Below, one piece after another: positions 18,545-26,904 of a DNA stretch of 64,000 bases. The notes under the pieces are model-generated. The model was not told where the DNA came from. It was given only the letters and a program-made list of their open reading frames with translations, and made no database searches. The position numbers were made by a program, and so were the translations under genes. The DNA is from Clostridium lundense DSM 17049 (GTDB taxonomy: Bacteria; Bacillota; Clostridia; Clostridiales; Clostridiaceae), in the NCBI RefSeq assembly GCF_000619945.1, contig NZ_KK211043.1:167546-231545 (forward strand), in the 5' to 3' direction. Positions within the stretch are counted from its first letter, which is position 1; each line of letters starts with the position of its first letter.

Positions 18545-19741
18545 TTACTTAAAGAAGTTAGCAAAGATTGAAATTATAATGGCATTAGTAAAGTCGATTA
18601 AGAATGCACCAACTATAGGTAATACGAAAAATGCTCTTGGTGCTTCACCATATCTTTCAGTTACAGCTTTCATATTAGCAATTCCGTTTGCAGTAGCTCC
18701 CATACCGAAACCACAGTGGCCAGCTGAAATAACAGCAGCATCAAAATCTCTACCAAGTAAGTTAAATGTTATAAAGTAAGCAAATATAGCCATTAATATG
18801 GTTTGACCAATAAGTATAACCATCATTGGACCTGCAACAGCAGCAAGCTCCCAAAGTTTTAATCCTATTAAAGCCATGGATAAGAATACATTAAGTCCTA
18901 TTGAACCTAATATTTCAGTACATTTTTGATTAACGTGCCATTTACCAGTAGATTCACCCACATTCAATATAATAGCAGCAATAATCATTGAATTTACGTA
19001 TGATGGTAATGTGAAATGTATACTTTTAAAGAATCCTTCAAGAACAGCACCAACACCAATTGATATTAATATTATAGTCAATGTTCTAAATAATTCTGGA
19101 TAATCAACAGTTTCATGTGTATTTTCTTCTTGAATTGCAGCAGCAGATTCATAAGCCTCTGCATTTGCACTTAATCCCTTTTTTTCAATAAGTCTTTTAC
19201 CAACAGGTCCACCTATTAAAGAACCCATAACAAGACCAAAAGTAGCAGCTGCCATTGCTGAAGTAGTAGCACCAATTACACCATATTCTTTTTCAAATGA
19301 TGGTCCAAAGGCTCCGGCAGTACCATGTCCACCTGTCATTGTTACGGAACCGCAAAGTAATCCTAAGAATGGACTTGCTCCTGTAACTTTAGCTAGAGCT
19401 ACACCAAGCACATCTTGGAATATACATAGAACAGAAGCTACTAACCAGAAAATAATAACCTGTAATCCGCCTTTTTTAATAAGATCTATGCTAGCTGTCA
19501 TACCTATTGTTGTAAAGAATACCATCATAAATGGTTTTTGCAATGTTGTGTCAAGAGTTAAATTTAGCATTCCAGCTTGTCTTAAAAATAGATTTAAAAA
19601 TGCAAAGATAAGTCCTCCTACAACTGGAGATGGAATACAGAATCTTTCAAGTAGTTGCCATTTTGTCTTTACCCAGGCACCGAAGTAGTAGATTACTACG
19701 GCTAAGGCAGCAGTTTGCATCATGTCCATTTTAATTTCCAT
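18545..19741 (-). CDS. gltS: GltS-family Na+/glutamate symporter, copy 3 of 7
   Basis: A 398-residue ESS symporter. The start is the ATG at 19741 (MEIKMDMMQTAALAVV), preceded by GAAAGGTGGAC. A longer in-frame reading to 19873 passes through the promoter and is rejected. Pore loops are GGHGTAGAFG (T-A for the usual T-G) and GHCGFGMGATANG (A for P-N), so this copy differs at two normally invariant-looking loop positions. That could alter affinity or specificity. The promoter has paired AAACGTTT operators. Confidence 0.94.
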   Translation of the reverse strand: MEIKMDMMQTAALAVVIYYFGAWVKTKWQLLERFCIPSPVVGGLIFAFLNLFLRQAGMLNLTLDTTLQKPFMMVFFTTIGMTASIDLIKKGGLQVIIFWLVASVLCIFQDVLGVALAKVTGASPFLGLLCGSVTMTGGHGTAGAFGPSFEKEYGVIGATTSAMAAATFGLVMGSLIGGPVGKRLIEKKGLSANAEAYESAAAIQEENTHETVDYPELFRTLTIILISIGVGAVLEGFFKSIHFTLPSYVNSMIIAAIILNVGESTGKWHVNQKCTEILGSIGLNVFLSMALIGLKLWELAAVAGPMMVILIGQTILMAIFAYFITFNLLGRDFDAAVISAGHCGFGMGATANGIANMKAVTERYGEAPRAFFVLPIVGAFLIDFTNAIIISIFANFFK

Positions 19742-19778
19742 AATAAGTCCACCTTTCAATATAAAATTTTGGTATTTT

Positions 19779-19833
19779 GGGAAACGTTTACCTAATACAA
19801 GCCCATTATACCTAAACGTTTCCAAAAAATCAA
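19779..19833 (-). promoter_or_regulatory. Promoter of gltS copy 3 with two AAACGTTT operators
   Basis: Minus strand: TTGATT (19828-19833), 17 bp, perfect TATAAT (19805-19810). An 8-bp palindrome AAACGTTT lies in the spacer (19814-19821) and again just after the start point (19782-19789). The centres are 32 bp apart, about three helical turns. The flanks extend to GGAAACGTTTA. The arrangement looks like a repressor site of the LacI/CcpA kind, but the regulator is unknown. Confidence 0.75.
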
Positions 19834-20263
19834 TGCGAAAATTAAAAAAAATGAATGTTATATAAAAAAACATTCATTTTTCGTGTGAAAATGAAAAAAA
19901 TTAAAAGAAATTGAAAATAATTTATATTTCGATATTAAATTTAATTTATGTAATAAAATTACAAATATAATTAAGTTGTGTTTATAAAAAATATTAAATA
20001 AAAATTAATATTAGTGTAAGAAATGAAAAAAATGTTGAATATAGATATATCAATGTATTATGATGAAATAGAATTTTTATTTTTTATTAAAGAATTAATA
20101 ACTAAAAGTTATTTTAGAATAAGAATGAAAAGGGAAAGCATGTGTAAAATATAGGTAAAACATTAAACATTAATTTAAGTTTTTTACATTTGTATAAAAA
20201 TAATTTATTTCTTATATGAAGTTGATAGATGTATAATCCTGCAAAAATGAAGGGGAAATTGTA
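19834..20263. other. AT-rich gap upstream of gltS copy 3, no gene seen
   Basis: About 430 bases of very AT-rich DNA with no credible reading frame on either strand. A segment near 20035-20070 (GATATATCAATGTATTATGA) has a degenerate counterpart near 21825-21850 upstream of copy 4, consistent with duplication of whole gltS units including their spacers. Confidence 0.6.
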
Positions 20264-20298
20264 AAAAAAGCTATATGCATTTAGCATATAGCTTTTTT
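20264..20298 (-). terminator. Terminator of gltS copy 4
   Basis: AAAAAAGCTATATGC, loop ATTTA, then the exact complement. A and T runs on both sides would work in either direction. The loop and most of the stem are the same as in the copy 5 terminator at 22053-22087. Confidence 0.9.
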
Positions 20299-20328
20299 AT
20301 TTATTATTAGAAATGTCGGTTTATTATA

Positions 20329-21519
20329 TTAATGGAATATATTTGCGAAAGTTGTGATTATAATTGCGTTAGTGAAGTCTATTAAGAATGCACCAACTAT
20401 AGGTAATACGAAGAATGCTCTTGGAGCAGATCCGAATTTTTCAACAACTGATCTCATGTTAGCCATAGCATTTGGAGTAGCTCCCATACCGAAACCACAG
20501 TGACCAGCAGCCATAACAGCAGCGTCGAAGTCTTTTCCTACTAAGTTGAATGTTACATAAGTTGCGAAAATCCACATTATTATAGTTTGAGTTATTAATA
20601 TAACAAGCATTGGACCAGCTAAAGCTGCAAGTTCCCAAAGTTTTAATCCTATTAAGGCCATTGATAAGAATACGTTAAGTCCTATAGATCCTAATATTTC
20701 AGTACATTGTTGATTAATGTGCCATTTACCAGTTGATTCTCCAACGTTTAATATAATAGCAGCAATAATCATTGAGTTTACGTAGGAAGGTAATGTAATA
20801 CCTAAGCCTTTGAAGAAGTTTTCAAGTACAGCACCTACACCGATTGCTATTAATAATAATGCAAGACTTCTAAATATTTCTTCATAGTTAATTACTTCAT
20901 TCTTAGTTGCATCTTGTTCTTCAGCAGAAGTATAAAGTTCTGGACGAGGTTTTAAACCTTTACCTTCGATTAATCTCTTACCAACAGGTCCACCTATTAA
21001 AGAACCAAAAACAAGACCCCATGTAGCAGCAGCCATAGCTGCAGTTAATGCACCTTGTAAGCCCATTTTTTCAAATATTGGAGCAAAGGCTGCACCAGTA
21101 CCATGTCCACCAGTCATAGTTACTGATCCACAAACAAGTCCAAGTAATGGGTTAGCATTCATAACTTTTGCTAATGCTACACCAGCACCATCCTGGATTA
21201 TACATAATACAGAAGCTACTAGCCAGAAAACAACAACTTGTAGTCCACCTTTTTTTACAAGTTCTAAACTTGCTGTAAATCCTATAGATGTAAAGAAAAT
21301 CATCATAAATGGTTTTTGTAATGTAGTATCAAGGTTAAACTGTAAAATTCCACTTTGTTTTAAAATAAGATTTAAAATTGCGAAAATAAGCCCTCCTACA
21401 ACCGGTGCAGGTATACAGAATCTGTCGAGTAATTTCCACTTTGTTTTTAGCCAAGCACCAAAGTAGTAAACGACAACTGCTAAAGCTGTGGTTTGCATCA
21501 TGTCCATTTTAATTTGCAT
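20329..21519 (-). CDS. gltS: GltS-family Na+/glutamate symporter, copy 4 of 7
   Basis: A 396-residue ESS symporter starting MQIKMDMMQTTALAVVVYYF at 21519, with GAAAGGTGGAC upstream; an ATG six codons earlier is upstream of that ribosome site. Pore loops GGHGTGAAFA and GHCGFGMGATPNA are both slightly changed at the last residue. It groups with copy 5 (AAATWGLVFGSLIGGPVG and IFEKMGLQGAL/VFEKLGLKGAM in common), while copies 1-3 share AAATFGLV. Confidence 0.94.
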   Translation of the reverse strand: MQIKMDMMQTTALAVVVYYFGAWLKTKWKLLDRFCIPAPVVGGLIFAILNLILKQSGILQFNLDTTLQKPFMMIFFTSIGFTASLELVKKGGLQVVVFWLVASVLCIIQDGAGVALAKVMNANPLLGLVCGSVTMTGGHGTGAAFAPIFEKMGLQGALTAAMAAATWGLVFGSLIGGPVGKRLIEGKGLKPRPELYTSAEEQDATKNEVINYEEIFRSLALLLIAIGVGAVLENFFKGLGITLPSYVNSMIIAAIILNVGESTGKWHINQQCTEILGSIGLNVFLSMALIGLKLWELAALAGPMLVILITQTIIMWIFATYVTFNLVGKDFDAAVMAAGHCGFGMGATPNAMANMRSVVEKFGSAPRAFFVLPIVGAFLIDFTNAIIITTFANIFH

Positions 21520-21554
21520 AATAAGTCCACCTTTCACTAAAAAAATTGTATTAA

Positions 21555-21620
21555 CAACGTTTTAATATAACGTTTCCCTTAATACAAATTTATTATACAA
21601 AAATGTTTTAAAAAAAGCAA
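21555..21620 (-). promoter_or_regulatory. Promoter of gltS copy 4 with AACGTT boxes
   Basis: Minus strand: TTGCTT (21615-21620), 17 bp, TATAAT (21592-21597). Two AACGTT boxes follow downstream of the start point, with centres 13 bp apart (GGGAAACGTTAT and AAAACGTTG). They resemble the copy 3 operators in sequence but not in spacing. Confidence 0.72.
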
Positions 21621-22052
21621 TGTAAAAATTAAAAAAAATGAAAGTTTTTTTAAAAAAAATTCATTTTTCACATAAAATTGAATAGTATTAAAATAAGTCT
21701 AGAACAATTTTTTGTTTCGGTATAAAGTTATATTTTTGGAATTATTTGAGATGTATAACTAAGCATTATTTCCAAAGGTATTAAATGAAATTGATGAAAT
21801 ATGTTATACTTGGAGTATTTCTATAAATGTAGTTGTATCAATGTATTAAAGATGGTAATGGGGTGTGCCTTCTTTGTTGTGTGATTAATTTTTATAAATT
21901 AAAATTGAATAAAATATAAACAAAAAATAATATAAAAAACATAGATGAATTAACAAGCTTTGATTTGTATTGGGGGCATGGCCTTTAAATGAACCAACGT
22001 TCAGAAATGAAATTTATAAATATGCATCTTGCAAAGAAGGAGAAAAATGTAA
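21621..22052. other. AT-rich gap between gltS copies 4 and 5, no gene seen
   Basis: About 430 bases with no supported gene. A short, comparatively GC-rich stretch near 21972-22010 (GGGGGCATGGCC...CCAACGTTC) stands out but forms no clear motif. The rest is poly-A/T-rich spacer. Confidence 0.55.
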
Positions 22053-22087
22053 AAAAATACTATATGCATTTAGCATATAGTATTTTT
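22053..22087. terminator. Bidirectional terminator downstream of gltS copy 5
   Basis: AAAAATACTATATGC, loop ATTTA, exact complement, A/T runs on both sides. It is a sibling of the copy 4 terminator. It lies about 135 bases from the copy 5 stop, separated by the inserted-looking palindromic element at 22108-22195. Confidence 0.85.
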
Positions 22088-22107
22088 AAAAGTGGACTTA
22101 TTATATC

Positions 22108-22195
22108 AAGTGATTCTTAGCTTTAGGTGGAGTTTGCTTAAAAGGAATACTTACTCCAGCTAAAGCTTAGAAGAACTTATCCAGGAGCGTAGCTA
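22108..22195. repeat. Palindromic element: long imperfect hairpin plus TTATCC/GGATAA dyad
   Basis: A roughly 25-bp imperfect stem (core TTAGCTTTAGGTGGAGT against ACTCCAGCTAAAGCTTAG, four mismatches) around a loop of about 20 bases. A second small dyad TTATCCAGGAGCG...AGGATAA follows. It stands between gltS copy 5 and the terminator that its sister copy has right next to the gene, so it looks inserted. The form resembles IS200/IS605-derived palindromic elements; that is inference. Confidence 0.55.
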
Positions 22196-22222
22196 TAGGA
22201 TAAAATTAAGATACTAGCTTAT

Positions 22223-23413
22223 TTAATGAAATATATTTGTAAAAGTTGTTATAATTATTGCGTTTACAAAGTCTATTAAGAATGCACCAACTATAGGTAA
22301 TACAAAGAATGCTCTTGGAGCAGGTCCAAATCTTTCAACAACAGATCTCATATTAGCCATTCCATTTGGTGTAGCACCTAAACCAAAACCACAATGTCCA
22401 GCTGAAATAACAGCAGCATCATAGTCTTTTCCACATAAGTTAAAGGTAATAAATGTTGCAAAGAGCCACATAAATATAGTTTGAGTTGTTAGTATAACTA
22501 CCATTGGGCCAGCTAAATCTGCAAGCTCCCAAAGTTTTAAACCAATTAGAGCCATTGAAAGGAATATATTAAGGCCTATTGAACCTAATGTTTCAGTACA
22601 TTTTTGATTTACATGCCATTTACCTGTTGACTCGCCAACATTTAATATGATGGCAGCAATAATCATTGAGTTAACATAGGAAGGAAGAGTTATTCCAACA
22701 CTAGTAAAGAATTTTTCTAGAACTGCACCTATACCTATAGCTATTAATAGAAGTGTAAGAGTTTTAAATAATTCTTCATAGTTTATAGTATCTTCTTTAG
22801 CAGCTAAAACTTCTTCTGCTGAAGCATATGCTTCGGGTTGAGATTTTAAGTTGTTCTTTTCAATCAATCTCTTACCAACAGGACCACCAATTAAGGAACC
22901 AAAAACAAGGCCCCATGTAGCAGCAGCCATAGCAGCAGTCATTGCACCCTTAAGTCCTAGTTTTTCGAATACAGGGGCAAAGGCTCCACCAGTACCATGT
23001 CCCCCTGTCATGGTTACTGATCCACAAATTAATCCTAATAATGGGCTAACATCTAGTACTTTTGCAAGTCCTACACCTATACAATCTTGTAGTAAGGCAA
23101 GAACAGAAGCACACAGCCAGAATATAATAACCTGAAGACCACCTTTTTTAACTAACTCGATACTTGCTGTAAGACCTATAGATGTAAAGAAAAGCATCAT
23201 AAATGGTTTTTGTAATGTTGTGTCAAGATTTAATTTTAAAATTCCATTTTGTCTTAAGATAAGGTTTACAATAGCAAAAATGATTCCGCCGACAACTGGA
23301 TCAGGAATACAGAACTTATAAAGAAGTTGCCATTTTCTTTTAATCCAGCCCCCAAAATAGTACATTACAACCGCCAAAGCTGTGGTTTGCATCATGTCTA
23401 ATTTTAGTTCCAT
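22223..23413 (-). CDS. gltS: GltS-family Na+/glutamate symporter, copy 5 of 7
   Basis: A 396-residue ESS symporter: MELKLDMMQTTALAVVMYYFGGWIKRK, loops GGHGTGGAFA and GHCGFGLGATPNG, GESTGKWHVNQKCTETLGSIG. Ribosome site AAAGGGGG. It is the most upstream of the five-gene array. Its own TATAAT promoter lacks the AACGTT boxes of copies 3 and 4. Confidence 0.94.
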   Translation of the reverse strand: MELKLDMMQTTALAVVMYYFGGWIKRKWQLLYKFCIPDPVVGGIIFAIVNLILRQNGILKLNLDTTLQKPFMMLFFTSIGLTASIELVKKGGLQVIIFWLCASVLALLQDCIGVGLAKVLDVSPLLGLICGSVTMTGGHGTGGAFAPVFEKLGLKGAMTAAMAAATWGLVFGSLIGGPVGKRLIEKNNLKSQPEAYASAEEVLAAKEDTINYEELFKTLTLLLIAIGIGAVLEKFFTSVGITLPSYVNSMIIAAIILNVGESTGKWHVNQKCTETLGSIGLNIFLSMALIGLKLWELADLAGPMVVILTTQTIFMWLFATFITFNLCGKDYDAAVISAGHCGFGLGATPNGMANMRSVVERFGPAPRAFFVLPIVGAFLIDFVNAIIITTFTNIFH

Positions 23414-23463
23414 AAAAAAACCCCCTTTATTATATGATTGAAATGTATTTTAATTACATATAT

Positions 23464-23492
23464 ATTATAACTTGGAAAACATTCAAAATCAA
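23464..23492 (-). promoter_or_regulatory. Sigma-A promoter of gltS copy 5
   Basis: Minus strand: TTGATT (23487-23492), 17 bp, TATAAT (23464-23469). The start would be about 45 bases before the ATG. Confidence 0.75.
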
Positions 23493-23640
23493 TGAAATTA
23501 ATGAAACAATTGAATGTATAATTCGAGTAATCCTTCATTTTTATGCAAAGTAAAGTTTATTTAAAAGTATTTAATAAATAGATAAAAAGTTTAGAAACTG
23601 TGGATATATATGGTAGTAGATACACGCAGAATAATGAGCT

Positions 23641-23674
23641 ATTAACCACTTTTTTAAGAAAAAAAGTGGTTAAT
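23641..23674 (-). terminator. Hairpin after the binding-protein gene
   Basis: ATTAACCACTTTTTT and its complement around a short loop, just after the stop of the binding-protein gene. The T run is inside the stem and not after it, so termination is probable but not certain. Confidence 0.6.
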
Positions 23675-23686
23675 GTTATATGAATT

Positions 23687-24709
23687 TTATTTAGACTTTT
23701 CTATAGCTTTATTTGATATATTGCTATTTACAATTTTGTCAAAACTAGGTCTTTCAGGGATTAGGTCGGATTTGTATGATTGTATTATATCCATTAATCT
23801 ATTGAGATTTTGTTCCTGTAAAACAGGAGTTTCTGCATAAGCATGTATATTTTTATAATTTTTAATTACCGAGGCAATAACATCTTCATCAGTTCCAGGG
23901 AAGAAGGAAATTATCTCTTTTGCAACGTCTTTGTCACTATTGTTTAATACCCATTGTTGTCCTTTATAAATAGCTTTTGTGAAATTTTCTATAACATTTT
24001 CTTTCATATTCATGTAGGATTTGGTAGCAAAGAAACAGGTGTAAGGAATAACTCCAGCAGATTCTCCTATAGATGCTACAATTTTTCCGCCATTATCTTT
24101 TTCTAGCATTGTAGCTGTAGGTTCAAATAATGCAACATAATCACCTGTACCAGCTTTAAAAGCCCCTGCTGTAGCAGTAAAGGCTAGATTAGTAATTAAT
24201 TTAACATCTTTGTTTGGGTCTAAACCATGATTTTTTAACACATATTCTAGAGCCATTTCAGGGACTCCACCAGGTCTTCCACCTATAATAGTTTTACCTT
24301 TAAGGTTTTCCCATTTAAAATCAGCTTCTGCTTTTCTACCTACTAAAAAAGAACCATCTGTTTGAGTTAATTGAGCAAAGATAATAGGATAGTCTTCTCT
24401 TTTTTGATTATAAATGTAGATAACTTGTTCAGGTCCGCAAAATCCAATATCAGCACTTCCGCTTAATACTTGTTGCATGGTTTTATCTGCACCTTGACCT
24501 GTGGTTAACTCTATATCTATGCCATATTCCTTAAAGAAGCCTTTGTTTATGGCTACATACATAGGAGCATAGAATACAGAACGTACAACCTCGTTTAGTC
24601 TAACTTTTTCTAATTTGGGTTCTTCGGTTTTTTTACAGGAGTAGAATATAGTTGAAGTGAGTAATAATGTAAGTAGTAGAGATGCTAATTTTATAGATTT
24701 TTTCCTCAT
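23687..24709 (-). CDS. NMT1/SsuA-like ABC substrate-binding lipoprotein
   Basis: A 340-residue lipoprotein: lysine-rich start, hydrophobic segment and lipobox FYSC (cysteine about 25), so anchored outside the membrane. The body is a nitrate/taurine/thiamine-precursor type binding protein (RSVFYAPMYVAINKGFFKEYGIDIELTTGQGADKT, then GKTIIGGRPGGVPE). The family delivers small organic ligands to SsuBC-type transporters. No permease or ATPase is adjacent; the nearest matching pair is at 1-1216. Ribosome site GGAGGT. It is flanked by terminators, so it is transcribed alone. Confidence 0.88.
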   Translation of the reverse strand: MRKKSIKLASLLLTLLLTSTIFYSCKKTEEPKLEKVRLNEVVRSVFYAPMYVAINKGFFKEYGIDIELTTGQGADKTMQQVLSGSADIGFCGPEQVIYIYNQKREDYPIIFAQLTQTDGSFLVGRKAEADFKWENLKGKTIIGGRPGGVPEMALEYVLKNHGLDPNKDVKLITNLAFTATAGAFKAGTGDYVALFEPTATMLEKDNGGKIVASIGESAGVIPYTCFFATKSYMNMKENVIENFTKAIYKGQQWVLNNSDKDVAKEIISFFPGTDEDVIASVIKNYKNIHAYAETPVLQEQNLNRLMDIIQSYKSDLIPERPSFDKIVNSNISNKAIEKSK

Positions 24710-24777
24710 ATTAACCTCCGAATAATTTTTCTAATTTATAATATGAGTGAAATTTTATTATGTGATTAAGTTATAAA

Positions 24778-24826
24778 TAAAGACTTTCTATAATACTACA
24801 ATGATTAATATTATAGAAAGCCTTTA
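24778..24826 (-). terminator. Terminator of the membrane-protein/LemA operon
   Basis: Minus strand: AAAGGCTTTCTATAATA pairs with TATTATAGAAAGTCTTT (one G-U), followed by T-rich sequence. Confidence 0.85.
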
Positions 24827-24828
24827 TT

Positions 24829-26094
24829 TTAATGAGTTAAATTTTTAGTTTTTCTTTTTTTCTTCTTTTTAGTTACTTCATTTACACTACTTGTTTTGTA
24901 GTTTGTATAGTCTTTATTTGTTGTATCTAGTGTACATATATTATCAGCTTCATTTGTTTTGGACGGTTTACATATATTATTAGTTTCATCTACATTAGTT
25001 AGTTTACATTTATCTCTTTTTTTCTTATGTGCTTTATGCTTATTACTTTTGTTGTCTGCGAAACATAGAGAATAAATAAAAAATATATTTACAAGGATAA
25101 CAATTATATAAAGCCAGGTAGGAGTTTTTACATTTAAATAATTAAAGTCAGCAAATTCCTTGCGTTCAAAATTTTCTTCAATCATTTTTCCTATATCATC
25201 TATTACCTTAGTAAAGTCGCTATTTAAACTGGTTTTAAGCATATATTCTCTTACATCTAGTTTTAGTTTTTCAGATTTTTCACTGTCTGCCCAAGAAAAT
25301 GTATATACCCAATTTATTTTATTACCGCTACTGCTAAAACAAACTACAAAATCATTTTTATTTCCGCCTTCCCAGTAATCGTGTAAGGCAAAGCCATAGT
25401 CTTCAGGTTTGTCTTTTAGATTTACAAATAGTAAATTTACTTGTTTATTTTTTTCTTTTGTATTTAGATCTGAATTAACTTCATTGAGTTTTTGAATTAC
25501 TTTATCTTTATTATTTATGTCACCTAAAAATCTATCTATTTGTATATAATTTTTTATTGATTTAGGGTATTTGGGTAAATCTTTATATTCCTTCAAGTTA
25601 ATATTTTTATGCTTATATATAGAATATGAAGATTTTACTTTATTTTGATAAGTGTGTATAGAAGCTGTAGGAGCATTAACAGGATAAAATTTTTCTAGCT
25701 CTGCATCAGTATTGGGAAATTTATCATTAAAACGAGTTTTTCCATCTAAACTACGAGAAACCTTTATTTCACCTCCATCTGTTGTTTCGATGTAGTTTTC
25801 AGCGCAATGATGCACAGTACGAGATGTGGTATATTTTTTTCCTTTACTATCTGTATGAGTTGTAGTTACTCGCTCATTATACTCTTCTATATGATTAACT
25901 GATATAATTTTTCCAGACCATACTTCTTTAGTATTTACTTTGGTATCCATGAATAGTCCATAAAGCCCTAATGTAACAAAAAGGCTTATTAATACATATA
26001 CGAATATATTTAAAAATAAATCGTTTGTTTCATTTCTTGAGACTAATACTATTGTTAATATAATAACTGCTATTATTGTAGGTAGAAATATCAT
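24829..26094 (-). CDS. Membrane protein with possible TPM-like domain, unknown function
   Basis: 421 residues. Two N-terminal membrane helices (about 2-20 and 30-47), an external region with a small beta-rich part (50-120), then a region at about 180-320 whose pattern recalls TPM (TLP18.3/Psb32/MOLO-1) domains: VNLLFVNLKDKPEDYGFALHDYW...NDFVVCFSSSGNKINWVYTF. There is one more helix (about 325-345) and a lysine/threonine-rich cytoplasmic tail of about 75 residues. TPM proteins are often neighbours of LemA, and a LemA-like gene lies 10 bases upstream. I assign the domain from pattern and context only; no biochemical role is claimed. Confidence 0.65.
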   Translation of the reverse strand: MIFLPTIIAVIILTIVLVSRNETNDLFLNIFVYVLISLFVTLGLYGLFMDTKVNTKEVWSGKIISVNHIEEYNERVTTTHTDSKGKKYTTSRTVHHCAENYIETTDGGEIKVSRSLDGKTRFNDKFPNTDAELEKFYPVNAPTASIHTYQNKVKSSYSIYKHKNINLKEYKDLPKYPKSIKNYIQIDRFLGDINNKDKVIQKLNEVNSDLNTKEKNKQVNLLFVNLKDKPEDYGFALHDYWEGGNKNDFVVCFSSSGNKINWVYTFSWADSEKSEKLKLDVREYMLKTSLNSDFTKVIDDIGKMIEENFERKEFADFNYLNVKTPTWLYIIVILVNIFFIYSLCFADNKSNKHKAHKKKRDKCKLTNVDETNNICKPSKTNEADNICTLDTTNKDYTNYKTSSVNEVTKKKKKRKTKNLTH

Positions 26095-26104
26095 AGTATT
26101 CCAC

Positions 26105-26644
26105 CTACTTTAATTTAATTTCATCATCTAGTTTTGTATTAAAGGCTTTTTCAGTTCTTTCACTTGTTACTGTAAATTCTTTTGGATCTTTAGTTTTAAA
26201 TCCGAATATAGCTGCTGTTATAAATTTTTGTTTAACAAATGAGTTATATTCTCGTATTATATCATTCATTTGCTTTTGGTTATTATTAAAAGCATTTCTA
26301 CTAGCGGCAATTTCACTTTGTAAATTTGTAAAAACTTTTTGATCCAATTGAGGATTGTTTTCTAATACTGCTTTTGATAATAATTTAGGATCGTTATATC
26401 TTCCGATAATAATGTCTTTATAAACCTCCTTCATGTTTTTAGCTTGTATATCAGTAACTTGAGTCATTTCTCTAAATTTTTTCCACATATTATCATAGGA
26501 ACTTTTGTTAGCTATATATTGAGTATCTATTCTTTCTTCCAGCGAAATCATTGTAGACCTATTGGATAATAAGCTACATCCAGTTATTATAAGTATAGTT
26601 AATATTCCTATTAGTATAATGTGTGATTTTTTTAAGTTTGCCAT
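26105..26644 (-). CDS. LemA-like lipoprotein
   Basis: A 179-residue protein with an N-terminal helix ending in lipobox ITGC (Cys about 23), then a helical domain with the LemA-like pattern YDNMWKKFREMTQ...YNSFVKQKF..FGF. LemA proteins are outward-facing helical-bundle proteins of unknown function. GGGGGACA ribosome site at the ATG. First gene of a two-gene operon with the membrane protein that may hold a TPM domain. Confidence 0.75.
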   Translation of the reverse strand: MANLKKSHIILIGILTILIITGCSLLSNRSTMISLEERIDTQYIANKSSYDNMWKKFREMTQVTDIQAKNMKEVYKDIIIGRYNDPKLLSKAVLENNPQLDQKVFTNLQSEIAASRNAFNNNQKQMNDIIREYNSFVKQKFITAAIFGFKTKDPKEFTVTSERTEKAFNTKLDDEIKLK

Positions 26645-26904
26645 AGTTGTCCCCCTTAAATAATTATTTGCTTTTATAGGTTTTTATATAATATTATATT
26701 TATGTATAATTATAATTCGTGATGAATCTATTGTAAATAAAGTATAAAATTAATAATTATTTAGAATTAAATACTAAAATGGGTATATGAGTAAACAATA
26801 TACAAGAAAAGCTTTATTTAATGTAAAAGGAATAAATTTAAGATATATACTAATAATTACACTATGCTAAATTCTGTGAAAATTTTACTAAGGGGGAAAG
26901 GGAG

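Noticed and set aside
19742..19873. N-terminal extension of gltS copy 3
   Set aside because: The extra 44 codons cover the promoter, operators and ribosome site, and the other copies start at the same MxxKxDMMQT position.
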